Shown: positions 42,376 to 50,587 of the stretch, piece after piece | How the letters are laid out: every line of letters begins with the position of its first letter | Numbering within the stretch: position 1 is the stretch's first letter | Assembly (NCBI RefSeq): GCF_036053395.1 | Contig: NZ_CP107942.1 | Coordinates: 11,150,001-11,214,000, forward strand | DNA: 64,000 bases | From: Actinoplanes sp. NBC_00393 | GTDB lineage: Bacteria; Actinomycetota; Actinomycetes; Mycobacteriales; Micromonosporaceae | Reading direction: 5' to 3' | Position numbers and translations under genes: made by a program | Notes under the pieces: model-generated | The model's input: the letters and a program-made list of their open reading frames with translations, nothing else | The model's database searches: none | What the model was told of the DNA's origin: nothing

Positions 42376-43289
42376 GCGACGATCAGCTCGTCGGCCTGAG
42401 CTTCTTGGGCGAAATTGCTGAGGTAGGAGCCGACTTCGTCGGGAGTGCCGACCGCGGTGTACGTCAGCATCGAGGCGAGCTGGCGGCCGTTCGGTGTCCT
42501 CAGGAACGCGTCGATCTCGGCGTCGGAGTAGTCCGGCGCGCCGGGGGTGCGCGTGACGAGGCCGCGCACCAGGATGCGGCGGGTCGTCTCGAACCGGTCC
42601 CGTGCGGCCTCCGACGAGGCGGCGGCCACCACATTCACACCCGCTATGACGTACGGCGACGCGAGCTGCGCCGACGGGGTGAACTCCCGGCGGTAGAACG
42701 TGACGGCCTCGTGCAGCAGGCCGGGGGAGAAGTGCGAGGCGAACGCGTACGGCAGCCCGTACTGCGCGGCGAGCCGGGCGCCGAACATCGACGAGCCGAG
42801 GATGAAGAGCGGGACGTTCGTACCGGCGCCGGGTGTGGCCTGCACCCCCTCGATCCGTGACTCACCGCTGAGATAGCCCTGCAGTTCCAGGACGTCCTGG
42901 GGGAAGGAGTCCGCTGACATCGGGTTGCGGCGCATCGCCCGCATGGTGGCCTGGTCGCTGCCGGGCGCCCGGCCGAGCCCCAGGTCGATGCGGTCCGGGT
43001 AGAGCGAGGCCAGCGTGCCGAACTGCTCAGCGATCACCAGCGGCGAGTGGTTGGGCAGCATGATGCCGCCCGCGCCGAGGCGGATCGTCGAGGTGTGGCC
43101 GGCGACATGCCCGACCAGCAGGCTCGTCGCGCTCGAGGCGATCCGGGCCATGTTGTGATGCTCGGCATACCAGACCCGCTCGTAGCCGTGCCGTTCGGCC
43201 GTCTGAGCGAGGGCGACGGAGTTCGCGAAGGCCTGCGCAACGCTCTCGCCGGGGGCGAGCGGTGCGAGATCCAAGATCGAAAGGCGCAT
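42306..43289 (-). CDS. Luciferase-like (LLM) flavin-dependent oxidoreductase
   Basis: This 327-residue TIM-barrel enzyme shows [20 protein letters not shown] near residue 35, [20 protein letters not shown] near 78, [20 protein letters not shown] near 103, and the C-terminal [20 protein letters not shown]. It belongs to the same group as the convergent neighbour, so the two may be old paralogues. The ATG at 43289 begins [15 protein letters not shown], the family start, but it has no clear ribosome site. A 70-base 3' overlap with the neighbouring gene leaves no room for a terminator between them. Confidence 0.87.
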   Translation of the reverse strand: MRLSILDLAPLAPGESVAQAFANSVALAQTAERHGYERVWYAEHHNMARIASSATSLLVGHVAGHTSTIRLGAGGIMLPNHSPLVIAEQFGTLASLYPDRIDLGLGRAPGSDQATMRAMRRNPMSADSFPQDVLELQGYLSGESRIEGVQATPGAGTNVPLFILGSSMFGARLAAQYGLPYAFASHFSPGLLHEAVTFYRREFTPSAQLASPYVIAGVNVVAAASSEAARDRFETTRRILVRGLVTRTPGAPDYSDAEIDAFLRTPNGRQLASMLTYTAVGTPDEVGSYLSNFAQEAQADELIVAHQSTRIEDRLESVELTAKSVSG

Positions 43290-43415
43290 ACGGGAGGTAA
43301 CGCGTGGCCGGAAGTGATCGTTCCCGCTCTCAGGAAGTATGTAGCTTCCGCCCGTATCTTCTGCGGTGGAGTCGCCTGCGACAGGCACCGGTCCGCACGA
43401 GGAGACGATTTCTGC

Positions 43416-44183
43416 GTGGGTGGCATCACCGACTTGATCAGTGACTGGGTCTTCCGGCTCGTCGACGCGCTCGGCGCGATCGGCGTCGGCCTGCTGCTCT
43501 TCCTCGAGACCGTCATCCCGCCGATCCCCTCGGAACTGATCCTGCCGCTGGCCGGCTTCCGGGCGCGCGACGGCGACCTGAACGTCTTCGCCGTCTGGAC
43601 CACCGCCACCCTCGGCGCCCTGGCCGGCGCGCTCGTCCTCTACTACGTCGGCGCCCTGCTCGGCTACGACCGCCTGCATGCGCTGGCCGGCAAGCGCTGG
43701 TTCGTGCTGGCCACCCGGGCGGACGTCGAGCGGGGTTACGCGCTCTTCAACAAGTACGGCTCCTGGCTGGTGCTGGGCGCCCGCTGCGTCCCGATCGTCC
43801 GCAGCCTGATCTCGCTGCCGGCGGGCGTCGCCCGGATGCCGCTGAGCCGGTTCGTCCTGTTCACCGCCATCGGCAGCGGCATCTGGAACGGCGCCCTGAT
43901 CGGCGCGGGCTGGCTGCTCGCCGACAACTGGGAGCGTGTCGAGGGCTACCTCGGCCCGGTGTCGAAGGTCGTGCTGGCGCTCGGCGTCGCCTTCGTCATC
44001 TTCCTGGTGGTCCGCCGGCTGCTGGCCCGCAAACGCGCCCTGGCCGCCGGCGTCGACCCGGCCGAGGCGGACGTCGACGGCCGCCCCGCGCCGGACTTCG
44101 ACGGCTTCGGCAGCCCGAACCAGTACCCGACGACCCCGCACCCGGCCCGCGGCGTGGCCCGCGTGATGAACCACCGTCCCTAG
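43416..44183 (+). CDS. DedA-family membrane protein
   Basis: DedA proteins are integral membrane proteins, some of which flip lipid carriers such as undecaprenyl phosphate. The 255 residues show [20 protein letters not shown] near 27, [18 protein letters not shown] near 65, and the signature [20 protein letters not shown] near 125 followed by [20 protein letters not shown]. The last 50 residues are a soluble Pro/Asp-rich tail. The GTG at 43416 follows ACGAGGAGACG with good spacing; the frame is open upstream but overlaps the divergent LLM gene. Confidence 0.88.
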   Translation: MGGITDLISDWVFRLVDALGAIGVGLLLFLETVIPPIPSELILPLAGFRARDGDLNVFAVWTTATLGALAGALVLYYVGALLGYDRLHALAGKRWFVLATRADVERGYALFNKYGSWLVLGARCVPIVRSLISLPAGVARMPLSRFVLFTAIGSGIWNGALIGAGWLLADNWERVEGYLGPVSKVVLALGVAFVIFLVVRRLLARKRALAAGVDPAEADVDGRPAPDFDGFGSPNQYPTTPHPARGVARVMNHRP

Positions 44184-44327
44184 CCCCTCCGGCGCAACGT
44201 CCCCACCGGCCGGCCTCGGCTTCAAGCGCAGCCATCGACGGCGTTGGTGACATCCGGGATCCTGCCCGGCCTCGATGTCCGTGAGGCGCACTGACGCTGG
44301 TGGGCGGGACCACCGGCGGACCGCCGG

Positions 44328-44681
44328 TCAGGGAGCGATGACCAGCTCGGTGATCAGATCGCCGTCGAGCGTGAAGCGGTAGTTCAGCTCGGCGACCCCG
44401 CCCGGAAAGTCGCCCTCCAGGCGGTTGGTCGCCACCCAGCGCGCGTCGTCGATGCGCTGCGCGCCGATCAGTTCGGTCGTGTAGCTGAACTCCGCGCCGG
44501 CCTCACGCAGAAAACCGAGGATCTCGCCGGTCCCACGGAAGGTCTGGCCCTGATCAGCAACCTCGGCGGTCGGGGCGAAGGCGCGCAGGGCGGCCTCGGC
44601 ATCGCCGGCGGCGTGCGCCGCGAGGTAGTCGCGGATCGTGGCGGGCAGCTGAGCGGGTTCGATGCTGGTCGGTGTGGTCAT
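44328..44681 (-). CDS. SnoaL-like / NTF2-fold small protein
   Basis: This 117-residue protein has the NTF2-like fold pattern: TIRDYLAAHAAGDAEAALRA near residue 15, then ADQGQTFRGTGEILGFLREA, and a final sheet ELNYRFTLDGDLITELVI. Members act as small isomerases, hydrolases or ligand-binding partners, and the role here is unknown. It is divergent from the MerR-family regulator gene with 79 bases between the starts, so that regulator may control it. A short GC-rich hairpin (44312-44328) overlaps its stop codon. Confidence 0.8.
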   Translation of the reverse strand: MTTPTSIEPAQLPATIRDYLAAHAAGDAEAALRAFAPTAEVADQGQTFRGTGEILGFLREAGAEFSYTTELIGAQRIDDARWVATNRLEGDFPGGVAELNYRFTLDGDLITELVIAP

Positions 44682-44760
44682 GACTCAACGGTGCGGCCTC
44701 GCCTGCAGGACGGGTCAAACCGAAAACTCTCCCGCGGGGAGAGGGTGCACACTGTCAGGC

Positions 44761-45579
44761 ATGCTGGCGATCGGCGAGTTCTCCCGACTGACGCATCTGA
44801 GCGTGCGTACGCTGCGCCGCTACCACGAAGCAGGCCTGCTCCAACCCGCGACCGTGGACGACGCGACCGGCTACCGCTACTACAGCGCGGACCAGATCCC
44901 GGTCGCTCAGATCATCCACCGCCTGCGCGAGCTCGACGTCCCGCTGCCGGACGTGCAGCGCATCCTGCGCTCCCCGGACCCCGGCACGCGGGGCACCCTC
45001 GTCGCGAACCACCTGCGACGCCTCGAATCGGAGCTGGACCGTACCCGCGCCGCCGTCGCGTCGCTGCGCCGGCTGCTGCAGCCGGAGCCGACACCGCTCG
45101 ACGTCGAGTTGCGTGCCGTCCCGGCCACCACGGTCGCCGCGATCGAGGACGACGTCGACCACGACTACGTCGTCGCCTGGTACGCCGGCGCGATGGCCGA
45201 GCTGGACGCCCTGCTCGGCGAACCGACCGGCGTTCCCGGCGGCCTGTACGACAACGTGCTGTTCGAAAACGGCCACGGCCACGTCCTCGTCTACCGCCCG
45301 ACGCTGGAACCACCGCACCGGGGCCGGGTACACCCGGTGACCCTGCCGGCCGTCGAACTGGCCGTCACGACGCACGCCGGAGAGCACGACGACATCGACG
45401 TCACCTACGGCGAACTCGGCACCTGGGTGGTCGACAACGCGCTCGCCGTGGCCGGCCCGGTCCGCGAGCACTACGTGGTCGGCCCCCGCGACACGCCGGA
45501 CCCGGCCGCCTGGCGTACCGAGATCGGTTGGCCCGTCTTCCGGGTAACCCGGCGCCGCCGCTATGACAAATCACTCTGA
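44761..45579 (+). CDS. MerR-family regulator with GyrI-like effector domain
   Basis: The 272-residue protein starts with a MerR winged helix (AIGEFSRLTHLSVRTLRRYH, then AGLLQPATVDDATGYRYYS). A dimer coiled coil follows (RLESELDRTRAAVASLRRLL), and a GyrI/BmrR-like effector domain spans about residues 115-270 (VELRAVPATTVAAIED; ending EIGWPVFRVTRRR). Such regulators sense cationic drugs or small hydrophobic molecules. The ATG at 44761 gives the exact MerR start. It is divergent from the SnoaL-like gene. Confidence 0.87.
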   Translation: MLAIGEFSRLTHLSVRTLRRYHEAGLLQPATVDDATGYRYYSADQIPVAQIIHRLRELDVPLPDVQRILRSPDPGTRGTLVANHLRRLESELDRTRAAVASLRRLLQPEPTPLDVELRAVPATTVAAIEDDVDHDYVVAWYAGAMAELDALLGEPTGVPGGLYDNVLFENGHGHVLVYRPTLEPPHRGRVHPVTLPAVELAVTTHAGEHDDIDVTYGELGTWVVDNALAVAGPVREHYVVGPRDTPDPAAWRTEIGWPVFRVTRRRRYDKSL

Positions 45580-45886
45580 ATCAATGTTTTCCCTGGCGGG
45601 AGCGGCTACCGGGTCCTTTGGCGCGCGTGACGGGGCCGCGGCCGAGTAGGTCGATGTGCTTCTATCTCCGTTCATCGCGTCGGGCGCGCGCACGTCAGGG
45701 CCCGCCGCGGTTCGCGCATGGCAACGGGGGGTTCGTTCGATGAGGAACAGCGGCACGCTGTCAAGCCTTCCGGGCTGGATCCGCACCACCGAGCATCCCA
45801 CCAACTGACGTCCAGTCGACTCGTCGCGCTCCCGGACAGGGGCGGGCGAAGCGCGCTCTCCCTCCTCCGAACAGGACTGCCTGGTT
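45580..45886. other. Gene-free leader region of the second toxin gene
   Basis: These 307 bases hold no convincing gene. The segment 45653-45710 resembles the region upstream of the first toxin gene (ATGTGC, T-rich centre, CGTTC, then a shared GGGCCCGCCGC at 45700-45710). The repeated spacing suggests a common promoter or leader for both toxins, though I cannot name boxes with confidence. Confidence 0.4.
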
Positions 45887-48800
45887 GTGAAACTCATGTG
45901 GATACGCCCCACGGTGACGGCTTCGCTGGCCGCCGTGCTGCTCGGCACCTTGCTGCACGCGCCGCCGGCCCTGGCGCTGGCGCCGGCACCGGCGGCGAGC
46001 GAGAGCACCGCCCCGACCATCCAGATTCCGCCGCTGGTGACCGAGTCGTGGAACGGCACGACCGGTGTGGACCTGATGGCGGAGCGGTGGCGCAAGGCCG
46101 TCGCCGACATCGCGGCGCTGACCCCCGAGCCGGAGGTCCGCGACGCGGCGCTGGCCGCACTGACCACCGGAGACTCGGCGACCATCCAGAAGTTCGCGAC
46201 GGTCGACAAGCCGGCGCTGGACAAGCAGGTCGCGGCCCGCAAGAAGCAGGAGGCTGCCGACAACCTGGCGAAGATCCAGGCGCTGAAGGGCACCGGCGGG
46301 CCGTATTTCAACGCCGAGGTGGAGCGGGTTCTCGCCGGCACCGACAGTGACCGGGCGGCGTTCCTGGCCTACGGCGCTGACATCACCCGTGACCGCGACG
46401 CCAAGGTGGCCGCGGACGCCGCCGAGCGCGCCGCGACCCTGCGCAAGCGGGTCGAGCTGATCGCCGCGACGGCGCCGGCCGAGACCCATGTGAAACGGGC
46501 CGCGCAGGCGGCGGCGAACGGTGACGACGCGGCGATCAACGCGTTCCTGGCGACCGGTTATCTGGAGGCGGCCAAGGCGGACGCGGCCGAGCGCGAGCAG
46601 TACCTGAAGGACCTCGAAGCCCGCAATAAAGCCGCCGAGGAACTGACGGATCTGGCGCAGAAGTCGGCGAAGGCCAACGCGGCGCGTACCCGGCTGCTGG
46701 CCGCGCACGGCGAGAGCGTGAGGGCGTTGCAGCAGGCGTCCAATGCGATGGCCGCGGCGGCGAACGCCGCCCGGCACGCGACGCGGGTGCTGGCCGGTTC
46801 GGGCACGGCGGCGTCGAAGTCGACGGAGCTCGCGGCAGCAAATGCCGAGACCAAACGACAGCTGGGGTACGCGCAGACGGCCGCTACCGAGGCGGAGCGC
46901 TCCGCTCAGGTGGCGACGACGGCGGCCGGCGACATCGTGGAAACGGGCCTGGAGTACGGCGTCGAGTGGGCCGACATCTCCCAGGGCATGAGCCAGGCCG
47001 CCGCCGCGGCGGCCGGCGCCGCCCAGACCGCCGCGCACGCCACCGACGCCACCGTCGCGACCAACAACGCGCAGGGCGCGCAGGCACAGGCCGAGGCCCA
47101 CGCGCAGCAGGCCATCAAGTGGCGTCAGCACGCCGAGGAACACGCGAAGTCGGCGGCGAAGCTGGCCGCCGCGGCTGCCAAGCAGGCCACCGCCGCCAAG
47201 ACCGCGGCCGCCCGTACCGCCAAGGCCCGCGAGCAGGCCCAGGCCGCCGAGAGGGCGGCGTGGGCCGCGGCGGAACGCACCCGGGCGCAGCGCGAGATCG
47301 CCGAGTCGCAGGCCGCGGAGGCGAAGCGGCAGCGGCAGATCGCCGAGGCCGAACGTGCCGAGGCGGAGCGGCAGAACGGCATCGCCCAGCAGCAGGCCGC
47401 GGTGGCCCGGTCGCAACGGGCCGCCGCGGAGGCACAGGCGGCCGTCGCGAATGCGGCACGGCGCCGTGCTGACGCAGCGGATCAGGCCGCCGGGGCCGCC
47501 GCGGGACGCGCCTGGGACCAGGAGGGCCGGGCTCGCGTCGCTCGTGACGAGGCCTACGCGGCGGAGCGCGCGGAACAGAGCGCGAAGGCCAGGGCGGCTG
47601 CCCTGCGGGCGGGCGCGGCCAGCGCTGCTACCGAGGCCGAGCGGCAGGAGGCGCAGCGGCAGGCCGACCAGGCCGACGTGGAGGCCGGTACGGCCGGTTC
47701 CGCCGCGCGATCGGCCCGATCGGCGGCCAACGGGGCGACCGGCGCCGCGGCCAACGCGCGCGCCGCGGCCAACCGGGCCCAGCAGGCTGCCGAGAACGCG
47801 TTCGCGGCCGCCGAAGCCGCCGAGGCGGCAGCAGCCGCCGCGGACGCCGCGGCCGACAAGGCGGAGGCCGGCGCCCGGCAGACCCACGCGGCCCGGTTGC
47901 GGGCGGACGCCAAGGCGGCGGAAGCCACCGCGCAGGAGGTCAAGGCCGCCCGCGCAGCGCAGGCGGCGGTGAGCCTGGCGGAGCAGGCAGCCGATGAGGC
48001 GGTCAAGGCGTTGTGGGCCGCCGACCGCACCAAGCAGGAGGCTGAGGCGGCAACGACCGAGGCGGTCGCCGCAGCGACCCAGGCGGACATCGCGGTCACC
48101 GCCGCAGCCGCGGCACGGGCGTCCTCGGCGGGTATCGCCGCGCCGGCCGACACCGCGATCGGCATGGTCTCGCCGTTCACCGGAAGCGACATCGACGCTG
48201 ACTTCGTCCAGTTGGTCGCCGAGCAGGCCGCGTCCATCGGCGCGGAGCAGGCGGCCGCGGCGTCCCAGCGGGCTGCCGAGGCGCTGGTCGCGGCGCAGCG
48301 TGCGCAGGAGGCGGCGGACACGGCGAACGAGCAGGTCAAGCCGGCGTACACCGCAGCCGCTCAGGCGGCCCGCTCGGCAGCCGACGCGGCTGCGTCCGCT
48401 GCTGAGGCGAAGAAGGCGGCGGCGCAGGCTGCCGCCGATGGGGCAGCCGCCCGTACCGCCGCGGCCAGCGCCAGGCGTGCGGATGCGCAGGCCCGTGCCG
48501 ACGCGGCTGCGGCCCGCGCGGCCGCGAACGCGGCTGCCAACGACGCCCGGATCGCCGGGCAGGCCGCCCAGGCGGCGCAGTCCGCGGCCAATGCCGCGGC
48601 ATCAGCGGCGACGGCTGCCGAGAACGACGCGGCCGCGGCACGGGGTGCGGCGAGCCGGGCGGAGGCCGACGCTGCGGCGGCGCAGCGGGCAGCCGACAGC
48701 GCGCAGGAGTACGCGGATTCGGCCAAGATCGCAGCCGACAGTGCGGTGCAACTCGCCGCCGAGGCACAGCAGGCCGCCGCGCGCGCCGAGGAAGCCGACC

Positions 48801-50086
48801 GCAGGCGGGCCGCCGAGGCGCTCGCCAACGGCATCGCCGACACCGGCGGGCTGCCCGAGGGCGAGGCCGAGCAGGCGCTGCTCGAGTCGCTGACCGAGGA
48901 GGAGCGGGCGGCGTACCTGGCGGCGAAGGAGGAGGCCGGCAAGGGCCTGATGGAGTTCCTCCAGGAGAACGCCTGGGAGCTGTTCGAGGAGCTGTCCGGT
49001 CTCGGCGACATCAAGAAGTGCGTGATGGAGGGCAATGTCGAGGCCTGCCTGTGGACGCTCGTCGGGATGCTCCCGATCGGGAAGATCCTCGGCGCCTCGG
49101 CGAAGCTGGCCAAGCTGGCGCCGAAGCTGCTGCGCTTCCTCGACGGCGTCAAGGCCGCTCGCCGCAAGGTCGAGGAGCTGATCGCGTCCGTCCGGAACCG
49201 CAACGGCTGCCCGGTGCTCAACCTGCCGCGGACCAACAGCTTCGTTCCCGGTACGCCGGTGCTGCTCGCCGGCGGTGCCAGTAAGCCGATCGAGGACATA
49301 CGCGTCGGCGACCTGGTCGTCGCCACCGATCCGGTGACCGGTGTGACCAGGCCGGAGCGGGTTCTGGAGACGTTCACCCGTACCAGTAGGAAGGTCCTCG
49401 TTGATCTGAGGGTCGACACGGACGGCGCCGCAGGCGACCGGACCGCGACCATCACCGCCACCGACAACCACCCGTTCTGGGCGCCGAACCTGGGCGAGTG
49501 GGTCGAGGCGGGCGACATCATCGCGGGTCTCGAGTTGCTGAACGCGTCCGGCGAACGCGTCGAGGTCGAGGCTGTCCGGGAGCGCCGCCGGTGGGCGACG
49601 GTCCACAACCTGTCGGTCGCCAACCTGCACACGTACTACGTGGTGCCGGGCGGCATGGCTGTGCTCGTCCACAACGTCACCCCGATTCCCTGCGGCCCGG
49701 TCTTCCCGACGACTGGCACGATTCCGACCCGCAAGCCGGCGGTCGTCGGAAACGCAAACGGTAGCCACGACTACAAGGAGAACTTCTTCTCGCAGAACAC
49801 TGAATTCGACAAGCTTCGCGGCAAGGTGGTGGTCCACCATGCGATCGAGCAGGGGATCGTGAAGAAGTACCCGGGCATGTTCACCGCGGACGAACTGCAT
49901 TCCGTGGAGAACCTGCGCGGTATCCCGAAGGGCGCGATCAACAGCAACATCCACCTCAGCGCCATCCGGCTGTCCTGGAACGCCTTCTACAAAGCGAACC
50001 CGAATGCCACCAAGCAGCAGGTGCTCGACCACGCGACCAAGGTCGACGACATGCTGGGCCAGTGGTTCGAACCGAGGATCAGGTGA
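45887..50086 (+). CDS. Secreted polymorphic toxin, paralogue of the first, with an HNH/EndoVII-like nuclease tip
   Basis: This 1399-residue protein has the same frame as the toxin at 22350: signal peptide ending HAPPALA, ALF-type repeats (EVRDAALAALTTGDSATIQK; ETHVKRAAQAAANGDDAAIN), a long Ala-rich coiled coil to about 1000, a linker (LSGLGDIKKCVMEGNVEACL), and a Hint domain from about 1117 (NSFVPGTPVLLAGG, TATDNHPFW, ending VLVHN). The tip (about 1263-1399) is unrelated to that of the first toxin. It has KVVVHHAIEQGIVKKYPG with paired His near 1317, then ENLRGIPKGAINSNIHLSAI and a conserved Trp, as in His-rich HNH/EndoVII nuclease toxins. GTG 45887 or ATG 45896 may be the start. A candidate immunity gene lies 16 bases downstream. 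Confidence 0.85.
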   Translation: MKLMWIRPTVTASLAAVLLGTLLHAPPALALAPAPAASESTAPTIQIPPLVTESWNGTTGVDLMAERWRKAVADIAALTPEPEVRDAALAALTTGDSATIQKFATVDKPALDKQVAARKKQEAADNLAKIQALKGTGGPYFNAEVERVLAGTDSDRAAFLAYGADITRDRDAKVAADAAERAATLRKRVELIAATAPAETHVKRAAQAAANGDDAAINAFLATGYLEAAKADAAEREQYLKDLEARNKAAEELTDLAQKSAKANAARTRLLAAHGESVRALQQASNAMAAAANAARHATRVLAGSGTAASKSTELAAANAETKRQLGYAQTAATEAERSAQVATTAAGDIVETGLEYGVEWADISQGMSQAAAAAAGAAQTAAHATDATVATNNAQGAQAQAEAHAQQAIKWRQHAEEHAKSAAKLAAAAAKQATAAKTAAARTAKAREQAQAAERAAWAAAERTRAQREIAESQAAEAKRQRQIAEAERAEAERQNGIAQQQAAVARSQRAAAEAQAAVANAARRRADAADQAAGAAAGRAWDQEGRARVARDEAYAAERAEQSAKARAAALRAGAASAATEAERQEAQRQADQADVEAGTAGSAARSARSAANGATGAAANARAAANRAQQAAENAFAAAEAAEAAAAAADAAADKAEAGARQTHAARLRADAKAAEATAQEVKAARAAQAAVSLAEQAADEAVKALWAADRTKQEAEAATTEAVAAATQADIAVTAAAAARASSAGIAAPADTAIGMVSPFTGSDIDADFVQLVAEQAASIGAEQAAAASQRAAEALVAAQRAQEAADTANEQVKPAYTAAAQAARSAADAAASAAEAKKAAAQAAADGAAARTAAASARRADAQARADAAAARAAANAAANDARIAGQAAQAAQSAANAAASAATAAENDAAAARGAASRAEADAAAAQRAADSAQEYADSAKIAADSAVQLAAEAQQAAARAEEADRRRAAEALANGIADTGGLPEGEAEQALLESLTEEERAAYLAAKEEAGKGLMEFLQENAWELFEELSGLGDIKKCVMEGNVEACLWTLVGMLPIGKILGASAKLAKLAPKLLRFLDGVKAARRKVEELIASVRNRNGCPVLNLPRTNSFVPGTPVLLAGGASKPIEDIRVGDLVVATDPVTGVTRPERVLETFTRTSRKVLVDLRVDTDGAAGDRTATITATDNHPFWAPNLGEWVEAGDIIAGLELLNASGERVEVEAVRERRRWATVHNLSVANLHTYYVVPGGMAVLVHNVTPIPCGPVFPTTGTIPTRKPAVVGNANGSHDYKENFFSQNTEFDKLRGKVVVHHAIEQGIVKKYPGMFTADELHSVENLRGIPKGAINSNIHLSAIRLSWNAFYKANPNATKQQVLDHATKVDDMLGQWFEPRIR
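47141..47175 (+). repeat. Copy 2 of a 35-base identity between the two toxin genes
   Basis: These bases are identical to 23622-23656 in the first toxin gene and lie in the same orientation, 23.5 kb away. They belong to a long direct repeat formed by the two coiled-coil regions. Confidence 0.8.
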
Positions 50087-50102
50087 GAGGTAGGTTCGGG
50101 CG

Positions 50103-50513
50103 ATGAGCAGCGACAAGCCTGACGGCGGGCCTCGCCGGTACGAGATCGATCCGGACCCCGCCTGGGACCTGTCCGACGAGCAGGACGGCGTGCTGACCGT
50201 CGAGTTGTCCTGGGTGCCCGACTCGCTGGCCGGCCGTCCGCCGGAGCTGGTCGCCAGCCCCGAGCTGGTCGCGGTGATGGCCGGTGCAGGGCTGACCGGC
50301 TACACCACCGGCGCGGCGCGCGCGACGTTCGACGAACAGTCGCCGGCCGCGGAGGAGGGTGTGCCCGTGCCCGAGCTGGTCCAGCTCATCGTCGGTACGG
50401 ACGCGTCGGCCGACTTCTCCCTCGAGCAGGGCTTCGGTCTGGTCCTCTCCGAGCGGGCGCTCGCGGTGATCCAGCCCCACTGCCGGAACCTGACGGTGGG
50501 GCGCACCCTCTGA
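50103..50513 (+). CDS. Candidate immunity protein of unknown family
   Basis: I do not recognise a family for this 136-residue protein. It begins MSSDKPDGGPRRYEIDPDPA, is acidic, has no signal or membrane segment, and contains AGLTGYTTGAARATFDEQS, then LVQLIVGTDASADFSLEQG and a C-terminal RALAVIQPHCRNLTVG. Its position, 16 bases after the second toxin gene and before a strong terminator, is exactly where polymorphic toxins carry their immunity gene; the first toxin has a SUKH protein in the same place. An acidic protein suits binding to a basic nuclease tip. The role is inferred from context only. Confidence 0.7.
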   Translation: MSSDKPDGGPRRYEIDPDPAWDLSDEQDGVLTVELSWVPDSLAGRPPELVASPELVAVMAGAGLTGYTTGAARATFDEQSPAAEEGVPVPELVQLIVGTDASADFSLEQGFGLVLSERALAVIQPHCRNLTVGRTL

Positions 50514-50531
50514 GGCTCACCACCTGACAGA

Positions 50532-50570
50532 CAACGGGCTGTGCCGGCGAGATGCCGGCACAGCCCGTTG
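50532..50570. terminator. Perfect hairpin between convergent genes
   Basis: A perfect 17-bp stem (50532-50548 with 50554-50570) closes a GAGAT loop. It lies between the stops of the candidate immunity gene and the minus-strand FG-GAP gene, so it can end transcription from both sides. Confidence 0.8.
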
Positions 50571-50587
50571 CTGTGTGCGGGGGAGAC

